Shown here: one piece after another, positions 25,456-33,652 of the stretch
Position numbering within the stretch: the first letter of the stretch is position 1
How the letters are laid out: each line of letters opens with the position of its first letter
NCBI RefSeq assembly: GCF_027889715.1
Contig: NZ_JAPJZH010000006.1
Span: 62,001-126,000 of the forward strand
Direction of reading: 5' to 3'
Source of the DNA: Allohoeflea poritis
GTDB taxonomy: Bacteria > Pseudomonadota > Alphaproteobacteria > Rhizobiales > Rhizobiaceae
DNA: 64,000 nucleotides
The notes under the pieces: model-generated
Seen by the model: the letters and a program-made list of their open reading frames with translations, nothing else
Told to the model about the DNA's origin: nothing
Database searches by the model: none
Position numbers and translations under genes: made by a program

Positions 25456-25716
25456 ATGGACAAAACTGAACTCAATTCCGTGAGAGAACTGGTCGACCAC
25501 TTCGGTGGCCGGAAGGAGTTTGTCGCCGAAACCCCGTACACGCCGGGCGAGACGAGCGATGCGTTGCGGCGCGAGTATTTCCCCGCCGCCAACTTCAACC
25601 GTGACCAGCAATTTTTCGCCAGCCGGAACATCGTTCTTCCGCCCGATCTTTGGCGGCAGAAACCCGTCGTCACACCGGAACTGGCGAGCGAGCAAGGCGA
25701 TACCGCAACTGTATGA
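25456..25716 (+). CDS. Cro-like regulatory protein, 86 aa
   Basis: An 86-residue protein. Its N-terminal half (SVRELVDHFGGRKEFVAETP) has the form of small Cro/YdaS-like helix-turn-helix proteins in which 'LVxHFGG' starts the first helix, and the segment ending ASRNIVLPPDLWRQ is common at their C-terminal side. It is the first gene of the rightward operon and opposite the XRE repressor, the usual place of Cro. No Shine-Dalgarno fits the ATG, in line with a leaderless message. Its stop overlaps the next small frame by ATGA. Assignment is by pattern and position. Confidence 0.65.
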   Translation: MDKTELNSVRELVDHFGGRKEFVAETPYTPGETSDALRREYFPAANFNRDQQFFASRNIVLPPDLWRQKPVVTPELASEQGDTATV

Positions 25717-25820
25717 GTGATTCGTCGCCCGAAGACCGCGAGGCGATGGCCATTGTCGAGGGGCGCAGGCCGCTCGCCAGGCCGCAGACACAAAGACCGA
25801 GGCGTAGGACATGCCGATAG
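25713..25820 (+). CDS. Possible small basic protein, 35 aa
   Basis: A short frame starting at an ATG that overlaps the stop of the Cro-like gene (ATGA) and ending inside the start of the replication gene. The product begins MSDSSPEDREAMAIVEGRRP and ends in an Arg/Pro-rich tail. Translational coupling on both sides makes it plausible, but its only other support is its position filling an otherwise empty 94-base gap. It could equally be a leader that couples translation of the two larger genes. Confidence 0.35.
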   Translation: MSDSSPEDREAMAIVEGRRPLARPQTQRPRRRTCR

Positions 25821-26698
25821 TTCGACGGACGATGAGCAGCGGTTTTACGCCGATCTCCAACCTACTGGCTGATGATGAAGAGCTGCCATTCGATGCGCGT
25901 GGCATGATGCTCTACCTGCTGGCGAAGCCACCGGACTGGGAAGTCAACGTCAACAATCTCATCAATGCCGGTGGCAGAACCAGGACCGGTCGACCGAACA
26001 CGGGCCGCGACCGGGTCTACAAGATCCTGAAACTGCTTTGTGAGCGCGGCTACATCAGCCGAGAGAAACGCCGAAGCAAGGGTGGCCAATTCACCGAGTT
26101 CGAATATGTCGTCTACGGCGATGCGATTCCCGGACTGTTGCCATTTGCGGATTACACGGAAGTGGACGGCCCAGTTACGGGAAATACGGAAATGGGTCAT
26201 CCAGTTCCGGCTTCACCGGACGTGGGTTTGCCGGACGTGGGAAAGTCCGACACATACAAAAGAAACATCCCACCCAATAATAAAAATAACAAAACACACA
26301 ATCTTAATCTGAGTGATTTCGAGACGATGTGGCGCGCGGTACCGCACCCATATCGCCCTGAACGCAAAGACATCGCCCGCAGCATCTTCGACAAACTTCC
26401 GTCAGACATGGATCGCGCCATGGCGACACAGTTCATCGCCACCTACGTCGAGCGATGCAAGCGCCAGGACCGGCTACCGAAACTGATCGTCTACCTGACC
26501 GAGCGGCTTTACCGCGATCTGAACGGCTGTCCTGAATTCGACAAGGACGGCTTGTTCGTCATCACCCCGGATCGCGAAGAGTGGGACGCCTGGCTTGAGC
26601 ATACCCGCGCTGCGCTTGGCGAGGTGATTTATCGCAGCACGCTCGATTCCGGCGAAATCCGCCGTGATCGAAGGTTTCCACCATCGAGGGTCGCATAA
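25811..26698 (+). CDS. Phage replication initiator/replisome-organiser-like protein
   Basis: A 295-residue protein. Residues about 12-100 form a winged helix-turn-helix like those of phage O-type proteins ([20 protein letters not shown], then [20 protein letters not shown]). A linker with Asn/Lys-rich tract ([12 protein letters not shown], encoded by a short A-rich stretch near 26275) separates it from a helical C-terminal domain (residues about 170-250). In related phages such genes bind the origin, which often lies within the gene, and recruit host helicase. The AT-rich tract at 26270-26310 is a candidate origin region. No phage polymerase or helicase gene was seen. Confidence 0.7.
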   Translation: MPIVRRTMSSGFTPISNLLADDEELPFDARGMMLYLLAKPPDWEVNVNNLINAGGRTRTGRPNTGRDRVYKILKLLCERGYISREKRRSKGGQFTEFEYVVYGDAIPGLLPFADYTEVDGPVTGNTEMGHPVPASPDVGLPDVGKSDTYKRNIPPNNKNNKTHNLNLSDFETMWRAVPHPYRPERKDIARSIFDKLPSDMDRAMATQFIATYVERCKRQDRLPKLIVYLTERLYRDLNGCPEFDKDGLFVITPDREEWDAWLEHTRAALGEVIYRSTLDSGEIRRDRRFPPSRVA

Positions 26699-27066
26699 TG
26701 GCAAAGGCCAAGGCAATTCGCGCGGCAGCCGCATCGGCGGCGGCGGAGGCAACCGGCGAGGCACCTGCAGAGACCGGCACACCGATGTTCAAGGCAACCG
26801 AGACCGGTGAGGCGCAGGCCCACAGCGTGGCTCGCGATCAACTTCGGTCCTATGTCGAGCGCATAGAGCGCCTGGACGAGGAAAAGAAGACCATCGCCGA
26901 GGACATCAAGGAAGTCTACGGCGAGGCCAAAAGCTTCGGCTTTGACACCAAGGTCCTGCGCAAGGTCATCGCAATCCGAAAACTAGACCCGAACGAGCGG
27001 GCCGAGGAGGAAGCACTCCTCGATACCTACCTGCACGCGTTGGGCATGGCGCCAGAGGAGGGCTGA
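26698..27066 (+). CDS. GapR-like (DUF2312) DNA-binding protein
   Basis: A 122-residue protein whose C-terminal 75 residues match the DUF2312/GapR family: [20 protein letters not shown], then [20 protein letters not shown]. GapR of Caulobacter is an essential nucleoid protein that binds overtwisted DNA ahead of replication and transcription forks. The N-terminal 45 residues are an Ala-rich extension. The ATG shares one base with the stop of the replication gene and the next gene follows after 2 bases. A phage copy beside a replication gene could help replicate phage DNA or interfere with host replication. Confidence 0.87.
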   Translation: MAKAKAIRAAAASAAAEATGEAPAETGTPMFKATETGEAQAHSVARDQLRSYVERIERLDEEKKTIAEDIKEVYGEAKSFGFDTKVLRKVIAIRKLDPNERAEEEALLDTYLHALGMAPEEG

Positions 27067-27068
27067 AT

Positions 27069-27602
27069 ATGGAAGTACAAAACTGGGACGAGAACCGCAT
27101 CTCGCGCGCCGTCGAACTTCTCGACGCAGAAGGGCGGAGCGTTCCGGAGATCGCAGACGAGCTCGAGATCACGATTGCAGAGGTCCGGCGCCAGATAACA
27201 ATCGGGCGTTCGTCCCATGCGACACGAAGAGTGCGGCAGCGCCTGGCGGAAACCCCGTCGCAAATACCGCACATCAGCAGTTTTCCGAAACCAGAACACA
27301 CGATCAAACTGAACGCCATGGCCGGACCGAAGAACAAGAACGAGGACGCAGTCCTGGAGTCAAAGCCGGCCACCTTCCTGGAACTGATCAGCAACAGGGA
27401 GCGGCGCTGCCTTTGGCCGTTGGACAACAAGGTCGGCGCCGACATGATGTGCTGCGGCGCGTCTGTTCAAGAGCCCGATGCGGACAGGCTGCACGGCGCC
27501 GGCAATGGCGGCTCCTATTGCGCCTACCATCGCAAGAAAGCCGCCGGTACAGGAACGCACTCCGAACGCGCCGCGCTCGACGGATTTGTGAAGAGGTCCT
27601 GA
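27069..27602 (+). CDS. GcrA-like cell-cycle regulator homologue
   Basis: A 177-residue protein with the two ends of the GcrA family: an N-terminal helix-turn-helix beginning NWDENRISRAVELLDAEGRS and a C-terminal Cys/His cluster, CLWPLDN ... MMCCGA ... YCAYHRKKA (about residues 113-155). GcrA of Caulobacter is a sigma-70 cofactor that activates promoters in response to N6-adenine methylation of DNA. Here it directly follows a GapR-like gene and the same prophage carries a D12 adenine methylase. Whether it recruits host RNA polymerase to phage promoters is an inference. The stop overlaps the small-terminase start by one base. Confidence 0.8.
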   Translation: MEVQNWDENRISRAVELLDAEGRSVPEIADELEITIAEVRRQITIGRSSHATRRVRQRLAETPSQIPHISSFPKPEHTIKLNAMAGPKNKNEDAVLESKPATFLELISNRERRCLWPLDNKVGADMMCCGASVQEPDADRLHGAGNGGSYCAYHRKKAAGTGTHSERAALDGFVKRS

Positions 27603-28192
27603 TGGCGAAAGCGGCGAAAAAACCGCTGAACGACAAGCAGAAGCTGTTCGTGACCGAATATCTTAAGGACATGAACGCGACGCAGGCCGCGTTGCGCACC
27701 GGTTACAGCAAAAAGACCGCCTATTCGCAGGGCCAGCGCCTGTTGAAAAATGTTGAAATCCAAAAAGCAATAGAGGAGGCGCAAGACGCGCGCCTAAAAC
27801 GCGTCGACGCCGAGGCCGACTGGGTGCTGCAGCGTCTCCTTCAGGAGGCCGAGGCCGATATCGCCGATATCTACAACGAGGACGGCACGCTCAAGCCGGT
27901 GCACGAATGGCCGAAGATTTGGCGCATGGGTTTGGTGTCGGGAATCGAAGTCGAACACAAGGTGGCGCTTACCCAGGACGAAGAAGGTGGCGAGGTGACC
28001 GAAAAAGCGGTCCTAGGAACAGTCAAAGTCAGCAAGATCAAGATCTCCGACCGGATCAAGCGCATCGACATGATCGGCAAGCACATCAGCGTCGGTGCTT
28101 TCAAGGAGCGTGTCGAGCACGACGCGAGCGAAAAGCTGCGGCAGTTCTTTGAGCAGATCAGCGGCAAGTCAATCCGACCGAGCGAGGGATAA
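27602..28192 (+). CDS. Terminase small subunit
   Basis: A 196-residue small terminase of the Terminase_2 type. The N-terminal segment LNDKQKLFVTEYLKDMNATQ followed by AALRTGYSKKTAYSQGQRLL is the classical DNA-binding helix-turn-helix signature of this family. It recognises the packaging site and feeds phage DNA to the large subunit. The large-subunit gene lies 3.5 kb downstream, after a block of small early genes and the PAPS-reductase-like gene, which is an unusual separation. The pac or cos site was not identified. Confidence 0.9.
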   Translation: MAKAAKKPLNDKQKLFVTEYLKDMNATQAALRTGYSKKTAYSQGQRLLKNVEIQKAIEEAQDARLKRVDAEADWVLQRLLQEAEADIADIYNEDGTLKPVHEWPKIWRMGLVSGIEVEHKVALTQDEEGGEVTEKAVLGTVKVSKIKISDRIKRIDMIGKHISVGAFKERVEHDASEKLRQFFEQISGKSIRPSEG

Positions 28193-28194
28193 TC

Positions 28195-28515
28195 ATGGAG
28201 TGGCGAGCAAACGCGTTTTTATCAAGCCTGGACATCAACGGCCCAAAACTTCGGATCGCCAGGATCACCGGAAACACGATGTCGATCGTTACAAAAATCC
28301 AGTTTGAGGATCATCCCCGCGACAACTTCGTACCGGCCACGGAATTCAACACGGCGATCATCGGCCCGGATGCTGTCGGCTTCATGCAGGCCATCATGGA
28401 TGCTGGTTGGGAATACGGCTTACGGCCGTCAAAGGCGCAGGACGAAAGACACCTGCAAGCGCATCTCGAGGACATGCGCAGCATCACCAGACACGTCCTC
28501 AAAATGAACCGATAG
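28195..28515 (+). CDS. Hypothetical phage protein, 106 aa
   Basis: I do not recognise this 106-residue protein. It has a compact alpha/beta-like composition (IARITGNTMSIVTKIQFEDH, then a helical end with HLQAHLEDMRSITRHVLK). It starts 2 bases after the small-terminase stop and is followed after 10 bases by another small gene, all in one rightward operon. No membrane segment or motif is visible. Confidence 0.65.
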   Translation: MEWRANAFLSSLDINGPKLRIARITGNTMSIVTKIQFEDHPRDNFVPATEFNTAIIGPDAVGFMQAIMDAGWEYGLRPSKAQDERHLQAHLEDMRSITRHVLKMNR

Positions 28516-28525
28516 GAGAACGAAC

Positions 28526-28840
28526 GTGGATAAAACTCCGGAATCAATCAACCTTGAAAACCTTCTCGCGCGGATCGATTGCGATGTTGACAGGTTGCAG
28601 TCCGAGACGAACCAGATCCGGTCAGCGGTTGACCGTATTGCAGGGCAACAGCCGCCGGCTGATGCGGAATCCGTCGGCCTGAAGGAAGTCGGTGACAGCA
28701 GTGTGCTGACGCGCCTCGACCGCGCGGCGGTTACGTTTAACCGCCTGATCCGCGATCTGGCTCACGAGAGAGTTCGGCTTGAGGCGGCCATCGAAAGGCC
28801 AGAACGGGCTGCTGTCCTCGCAACCGACGACGTAGCCTGA
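28526..28840 (+). CDS. Hypothetical phage protein, 104 aa, coiled-coil-like
   Basis: I do not recognise this 104-residue protein. Two helical segments (LENLLARIDCDVDRLQSETN and VLTRLDRAAVTFNRLIRDLA) with hydrophobic heptads suggest an oligomerising helical protein. ATG at 28526 follows AGGAG. It is part of the rightward operon, between two other unknown small genes. Confidence 0.62.
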   Translation: MDKTPESINLENLLARIDCDVDRLQSETNQIRSAVDRIAGQQPPADAESVGLKEVGDSSVLTRLDRAAVTFNRLIRDLAHERVRLEAAIERPERAAVLATDDVA

Positions 28841-28849
28841 TTCCTCGCC

Positions 28850-29113
28850 ATGGATCTCAGAGCGAAAATCGTCAACGACCTCATACGCAAGCACGGCGAT
28901 CAACCGGCGCATGAGGTCGATGAGATCATCCGAAAGCGCTTCGCACCTCTGGGCGGCGTCATCCTCGAAGAGTGGTTCAAGGAACCATTGCGACGCGCAG
29001 CCATGAAGCGCCAGGCGAAGCGCCGGAGGGCGGTGAAGCACTGGAACCGCCGCAGGATCCGGAACGGGAAACCGATGCGATATCACCCGACGAAAGGGTG
29101 GCGCTATGCCTGA
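28850..29113 (+). CDS. Small very basic phage protein, 87 aa
   Basis: An 87-residue protein whose second half is strongly basic (AMKRQAKRRRAVKHWNRRRI), suggesting binding to nucleic acid. The N-terminal half is helical with alternating charge. No family recognised. Its last codons overlap the start of the HAD-like gene by 8 bases. Confidence 0.6.
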   Translation: MDLRAKIVNDLIRKHGDQPAHEVDEIIRKRFAPLGGVILEEWFKEPLRRAAMKRQAKRRRAVKHWNRRRIRNGKPMRYHPTKGWRYA

Positions 29114-29540
29114 GAAACGCAAGCCGATCCTTTGCCTGGACTTCGACGGGGTGATCCACAGCTACACAAGTGGGTGGACCGGAGCTCACGACGTGGCAGA
29201 TCCGCCCGTGCCTGGCGCGCTTACCTTCATCCAAGAAGCGCAACAGGATTTCGATGTCTGCATCTTCTCTTCGCGGTCTGGGCAGCCAAACGGCATAGGC
29301 GCCATGAAAACGTGGCTACGCCTTCACTACCAGGAGTATTTTCAGAAGGCCGGTGTTCCCGGTGATCAGGCGTTCATCCGCTCTAAGAAGGCCGTGAAAC
29401 GCATCGACTTCCCAACCGAAAAGCCACCCGCATTCGTGACGATCGACGACCGCGCGGTCCAGTTCGAAGGCGCATGGCCGGCGATTGAGGACCTGCTCTC
29501 TTTCAAGCCGTGGAACAAGCGTGAGGAGAAAACGCCGTGA
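29106..29540 (+). CDS. HAD-superfamily hydrolase
   Basis: A 144-residue single-domain HAD protein. The nucleophile motif I is LCLDFDGVIHSY (residues about 9-20), motif II is FSSRSGQP, a lysine lies in RSKKAVKR and the final acidic motif is TIDDRAVQF. It should dephosphorylate a small phosphate compound. Phages often carry such enzymes for nucleotide metabolism or end-processing (as polynucleotide 3'-phosphatase), but no kinase domain is attached here and the substrate is unknown. Overlaps both neighbours by a few bases. Confidence 0.85.
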   Translation: MPEKRKPILCLDFDGVIHSYTSGWTGAHDVADPPVPGALTFIQEAQQDFDVCIFSSRSGQPNGIGAMKTWLRLHYQEYFQKAGVPGDQAFIRSKKAVKRIDFPTEKPPAFVTIDDRAVQFEGAWPAIEDLLSFKPWNKREEKTP

Positions 29541-29752
29541 CGAGGTTCGTTGAACTTATGCCGGGCAAGTGGGTCGATCCGGCCTGTGTCACTGGCACGG
29601 TAGACGACCGCCAGGATAACGACGGACATATCCTGGGACAGGTGACGATTTTCACGGCGGCATACAACTATTACATCCCGGCGGATTCCGGTTGTTGTGA
29701 TGTAGCACTCCGAGCCATCGGCATCGAACCGGAGAAGAAGTTCGATGGCTGA
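29537..29752 (+). CDS. Small hypothetical phage protein, 71 aa
   Basis: A 71-residue acidic protein with two Cys side by side (DSGCCDVALR) and beta-rich composition (HILGQVTIFTAAYNYYIPAD). I do not recognise it. It overlaps the HAD-like gene by 4 bases at its start and the next gene by 8 bases at its end, so it is translated as part of the operon. Confidence 0.55.
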   Translation: MTRFVELMPGKWVDPACVTGTVDDRQDNDGHILGQVTIFTAAYNYYIPADSGCCDVALRAIGIEPEKKFDG

Positions 29753-29933
29753 AATCAACGGAGAACTCATCGAGCGCGTCGCGCGGGCAATCGCAGATAC
29801 AGAGTGCCAGTGGCCGGACTACGTCGACGAGGCGGCGAAGGCCATCAAGACCGTATTCGAGTACCAGGACGAGAACTACGAGGCGCCGCAGCGCGAAGAA
29901 GACTACCGGTACGCGCTGACCGGGAAGAGGTAG
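29745..29933 (+). CDS. Small hypothetical phage protein, 62 aa
   Basis: A 62-residue acidic, mostly helical protein (LIERVARAIADTECQWPDYV). This pattern, a short helix starting 'ERVARAIA' with a W in the middle, is common in small proteins of unknown function in phages. It ends 5 bases before the PAPS-reductase-like gene. No further function can be given. Confidence 0.55.
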   Translation: MAEINGELIERVARAIADTECQWPDYVDEAAKAIKTVFEYQDENYEAPQREEDYRYALTGKR

Positions 29934-29938
29934 CGATT

Positions 29939-31015
29939 ATGCGAACCGAAGCGATGAACATTGCATCAACTTCGGAAGTCGACGCGTTGCTGGCGTCGGG
30001 CGCACCGGTCGCCATCGGCGTGTCGGGCGGCAAGGACAGCCAGGCCGCGGCGCTCGCGACCATGCGCCATCTGGATCGCATCGGCCATTCCGGCCCGCGC
30101 GTTCTGGTTCACAGCGATCTCGGTTCCGTCGAGTGGCGCGACTCGCTTCCGGTGTGCGAACGCCTCGCCGAGCATCTGGGCGTCGAGCTGATCGTGGTGA
30201 AGCGGCGCGCCGGCGACATGATGGACCGGTGGGAAGGCCGCTGGGAATCGAGCGTCAGGCGCTACGCCAATCTCGAGACGGTGACGCTGATCCTTCCGTG
30301 GTCGACCCCGGCCCTGCGGTTCTGCACATCGGAGCTCAAGACCCATATCATCCGCGCCGAACTGCGCCGCCGCTTCAAGGGGCAGGCCTATGTCAACGTG
30401 ACCGGCGTTCGCCGGCAGGAAAGCGCGGCGCGTGCCCGCCAGCCGGTCGCCAGCGCCGAGCCGGACGGCAAGTCATGGAACTGGCGGCCCATCGCCGACT
30501 GGACGGTCGAGCAGGTGTTTTCCTTCATCCACGACTGCGGCCTTGCCGCGCATCCCGCCTATCGTGAGTTCGGGCTGTCGCGCGTCTCGTGCAGGTTCTG
30601 CATCATGTCGAACCTGCAGGACCTGACAGCCGCCGCCGCACAAGAGGAAAGCCATCCGATCTATCGCCGCATGGTGGATCTGGAAATTCGCAGCACCTTC
30701 GCGTTCCAGAGCGGCCGCTGGCTCGGCGATGTCGCCCCGCATCTGCTTTCCGGGATGCAGCGGATCGGACTGGCCGCAGCAAAGCGCAAGTCCGAAAGCC
30801 GCGCGGCGGCGGAGGCGCGGATCACCAAGGAGATGCGTTATGTGAAGGGCTGGCCTGTCCGCATGCTGACCGACAGCGAAGCGGAAATCCTCGCCCACGT
30901 GCGCCGTCAGGTCTCTGCCCTCGTCGGCTTCGAGGCGGACTACAGGGACGCCGCATCCATTCATGCCCGCTACGCCGAACTCATGGCCGCCCGTGAAGCC
31001 AGGAGAGCCGCATGA
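29939..31015 (+). CDS. PAPS-reductase-family PP-loop protein
   Basis: A 358-residue protein of the adenine-nucleotide alpha-hydrolase (PP-loop) class. The PP-loop is GVSGGKDSQAAALATMRHL (residues about 24-42), and a cysteine cluster RVSCRFCIMSN lies near residue 220, with another Cys in LRFCTSEL. The family includes PAPS reductases and DndC-type DNA phosphorothioation proteins. No dnd partners are present, so its own reaction is open. Its DNA appears richer in G+C than the neighbouring small genes and it sits between early genes, as a moron acquired separately might. ATG at 29939; the upstream frame lacks a better start. Confidence 0.8.
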   Translation: MRTEAMNIASTSEVDALLASGAPVAIGVSGGKDSQAAALATMRHLDRIGHSGPRVLVHSDLGSVEWRDSLPVCERLAEHLGVELIVVKRRAGDMMDRWEGRWESSVRRYANLETVTLILPWSTPALRFCTSELKTHIIRAELRRRFKGQAYVNVTGVRRQESAARARQPVASAEPDGKSWNWRPIADWTVEQVFSFIHDCGLAAHPAYREFGLSRVSCRFCIMSNLQDLTAAAAQEESHPIYRRMVDLEIRSTFAFQSGRWLGDVAPHLLSGMQRIGLAAAKRKSESRAAAEARITKEMRYVKGWPVRMLTDSEAEILAHVRRQVSALVGFEADYRDAASIHARYAELMAAREARRAA

Positions 31016-31040
31016 CAATCGTGAGTAGCGAGATGGTGCC

Positions 31041-31274
31041 ATGAGCAAGACGCGCCCAATAGCCAACCGCCGCCACAGCCTCATCGAATGCAGGGACTGC
31101 ATCGCCGGCATCATCGGCGAGAAGGCCGACAACATGCGCAAGATCCTGGGCGGCGTCATCAAGTCATCACCCGAAATGACCGAGTTGCGAAAGATGCAGC
31201 AGTCTGTCCTGGGCCAGATCCTGGACGACTACAAAGTGCTTATCGCAGCGGAAGATCAAGGAGAGTCGTCGTGA
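31041..31274 (+). CDS. Small hypothetical phage protein, 77 aa
   Basis: A 77-residue helical protein (MTELRKMQQSVLGQILDDYK) with two Cys in a short 'ECRDC' segment near residue 18. I do not recognise it. A 10-codon frame (31012-31044) lies between it and the PAPS-reductase-like gene and may only couple translation. Its stop overlaps the GTG start of the next gene. Confidence 0.55.
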   Translation: MSKTRPIANRRHSLIECRDCIAGIIGEKADNMRKILGGVIKSSPEMTELRKMQQSVLGQILDDYKVLIAAEDQGESS

Positions 31275-31633
31275 AACTGGACCAACTTGACCAAGTAAAC
31301 CAGGCGGTGGAGGCGGCCGAGACCTGCGCGCGCGATTTGAAGAGGCTCACAAATCAGAACCGGCTCTTGGTCAGCGTCGTGATATCGCCTGCCTTTGATA
31401 TCCCGATCGCCCCAGACATGCACGAATTGCAGAAGGAACTGCGCGACGTCCTCGAACATCATCTCTCGGCAAGCCTGGACACGGCCCTCGACCGGCTTTG
31501 CCGTTTGGGCGTGCACGGCGTGACGAGGGAATACTTCCTCAACGATGCAGAGCCCGACACTTGGGGAACGAGTGGCCAGCAGTTCGCTGTTCGCAGGGTG
31601 CCGCGTCATGTTCATGAAGGAATCAATTCGTGA
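31271..31633 (+). CDS. Hypothetical phage protein, 120 aa
   Basis: A 120-residue protein starting with GTG, overlapping the stop of the preceding gene by 4 bases (GTGA). N-terminal helical part (LDQLDQVNQAVEAAETCARD), then a beta-like part. No domain recognised. It ends about 44 bases before the chosen start of the large terminase, whose longer reading frame overlaps it. Confidence 0.58.
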   Translation: MKLDQLDQVNQAVEAAETCARDLKRLTNQNRLLVSVVISPAFDIPIAPDMHELQKELRDVLEHHLSASLDTALDRLCRLGVHGVTREYFLNDAEPDTWGTSGQQFAVRRVPRHVHEGINS

Positions 31634-31676
31634 TTCGCGGAGGTTCCCACATAAGCCCAGGTCGCGAGTGTGTCTG

Positions 31677-33227
31677 ATGGCCGTTACAGACCACGGCAGG
31701 ATCAACCAGATCAAGGAAGGCAAGCTGCTCGAGTTGTGCAGCGATCCGATGTGGCGGCTGAATAACCTCTATTGGGTCCGCGACAAGGACGGCAATGCGG
31801 TTCCGTTTCACCCGTGGTCAGAACAACTGAAATTCCTCAACGAGATCTGGTACCGCAACATCATTCCGAAGGCTCGCCAGCGCGGTTTTTCCACCGTCGT
31901 GCAGCTTGTAGAACTCGATGCCTGCATATTTGTGCCAAACACAGCAGCGGCAATCATCGCCCAGGATCTCAACACGTCGACGAAGATCTTTCGCGACAAG
32001 ATTAAATTCGCCTGGGACCGGATGCCAGGCGCGATACAAGAGGCCAATCCGCTCACCAAAAAGACCGAGTCGGAGTACAACTGGGCCAACGAGTCCTTTC
32101 TCTATGTCGCGACGTCGGCTCGCGGTGGCACGCTTCAATATCTTCACGTCTCCGAGCTCGGATCGGTGGCCAAGCGCTTTCCGCAGAAGGTGCACGAGAT
32201 TGTCACTGGCGCACTGCCCACGGTCGACAAGAACGGTGTGATCGTCATCGAATCGACGGTGGAGTCGCCGGACGACGCGTTCTCCGAAATGGTCAAGGTG
32301 GCGCAGAAGCACCAGCAGTCCGGCCGGAAACTTCACAAGCAGCAATACAAATTGCATTTCGCATCGTGGTGGGACGCGCCTGAGTATGAGGCCGACCCGG
32401 AAGGCGTGCCGATCTCAAAGGCCGACAACGCATATTTCTACCGCATCGAAGGTTTGATCGGACGGAAGATATCGAAGCGGAAACGCGCCTGGTACGTCCT
32501 GACGCGCGACAATGCGTTTGCCGGCGATCAAAACAAGATGTTCTCGCAGTACCCCTCGACGCTCGAGGAAGCCTTCTCCGTCGCGTCAGAGGGCAAGTGG
32601 CTCGCGAAACAGATGGCCGCGGCGCGGAACGAAAACCGCATACTCAAATTGCCGTACCGGCCCGATCTTCCGGTCCTTACCGTTTGGGACATCGGCACCA
32701 ACGACGACATGTGCATTTGGGTCGGTCAGGAAAACGGGCCCTGGGTGGATTGGATCAATTACTTCGAGGGATCCGGCGAGCACTATTCGTACTATGTCGG
32801 CTTGTTGATGCAGGAGGGATACCACGTCTACTCACACCATCTGGTCCCGCACGATGCCGACAACCGCATCCAGGGCGAGCACCGGATAAACACGGCAAAG
32901 GATATCCTCGAGGGTCTGAAACTCCGCAACATAATCACCGTGCCACGCATCGCCGAATACACGCAGGGTGTCGAGCAGTTGCGCACCGCGTTCCCGACCT
33001 ACCGGTTCGACGAGGAGAATTGCGCTGACGGAATCAAGCACCTCGACGGCTATTCGAAGGTCTGGGACGAGAAGCACGGGCGCTACACGTCGATCTACGC
33101 AAAGAACGGCCACCAGCACGCCCCGGACGCCCTGCGACAGCACGCCCAATACAGACACAACCTGCGGCACAACCCGGACGGGCGCAGCCGCCCGAAACGC
33201 CGTAACAAGAGCGGTATGGCAGCATGA
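31677..33227 (+). CDS. Terminase large subunit
   Basis: A 516-residue large terminase, the ATPase-nuclease motor that packages phage DNA. The ATPase part has a deviating Walker A in PKARQRGFSTVVQL and a Walker B-like LQYLHVSELG. The RNase-H-like nuclease part has Asp in TVWDIGTNDDMCIW, HHLVPHDADNR and the final HAPDALRQHA. The start is not certain: ATG at 31677 is taken because the sequence from MAVTDHG on is family-like, while 23 further residues from an upstream ATG would overlap the preceding gene. It overlaps the next gene by 4 bases. Confidence 0.92.
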   Translation: MAVTDHGRINQIKEGKLLELCSDPMWRLNNLYWVRDKDGNAVPFHPWSEQLKFLNEIWYRNIIPKARQRGFSTVVQLVELDACIFVPNTAAAIIAQDLNTSTKIFRDKIKFAWDRMPGAIQEANPLTKKTESEYNWANESFLYVATSARGGTLQYLHVSELGSVAKRFPQKVHEIVTGALPTVDKNGVIVIESTVESPDDAFSEMVKVAQKHQQSGRKLHKQQYKLHFASWWDAPEYEADPEGVPISKADNAYFYRIEGLIGRKISKRKRAWYVLTRDNAFAGDQNKMFSQYPSTLEEAFSVASEGKWLAKQMAAARNENRILKLPYRPDLPVLTVWDIGTNDDMCIWVGQENGPWVDWINYFEGSGEHYSYYVGLLMQEGYHVYSHHLVPHDADNRIQGEHRINTAKDILEGLKLRNIITVPRIAEYTQGVEQLRTAFPTYRFDEENCADGIKHLDGYSKVWDEKHGRYTSIYAKNGHQHAPDALRQHAQYRHNLRHNPDGRSRPKRRNKSGMAA

Positions 33228-33652
33228 AACTGGATCTCGACGACTACCACACAAAGCGCGAACTCAGCGAGTTCACCTTGATCTTCACATGGCTGCATAC
33301 GCAGGATGGGCCCGAGGAATGTCTTGTCCTCACCCGAAGCGGCGAAGAAACGAACGATCACACGGTGCCGGCGATCGTGTTTCAGCGGCACGCATACATC
33401 TTTGCGCCGGAGACCGGAGATCCGAGGGCCGCGGCCAGGGCCTGCTTCCAATTGTGCGAGGCATTGCGGATTAATCCCTACGAGGTTAAAAACATACTGC
33501 GAATTCAGGCACTGATCGACGATCATCTCGACGATCTGTTGCACATCCCACCTTTTTCGCGCCGCAAGCCCGGCAATTTGATCGCCGAAGTGACGATTAC
33601 TGATCACTCGACGGGCAAGACGACTGAGGTGGAGATCGACGACGATGTTTGA
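33224..33652 (+). CDS. Hypothetical phage protein between terminase and portal, 142 aa
   Basis: A 142-residue acidic protein, no recognised domain. It contains a beta-rich first half (ELSEFTLIFTWLHTQDGPEE) and ends in LIAEVTITDHSTGKTTEVEI. The gene overlaps terL by 4 and the portal gene by 8 bases. The position between large terminase and portal suggests a role in packaging or head assembly, by context only. Confidence 0.65.
   Translation: MKLDLDDYHTKRELSEFTLIFTWLHTQDGPEECLVLTRSGEETNDHTVPAIVFQRHAYIFAPETGDPRAAARACFQLCEALRINPYEVKNILRIQALIDDHLDDLLHIPPFSRRKPGNLIAEVTITDHSTGKTTEVEIDDDV

Noticed and set aside
29939-31015. Possible DNA phosphorothioation (dnd) system
   Set aside because: Only one PP-loop gene is present; no DndB, DndD or DndE-like neighbour or restriction partner in the window.
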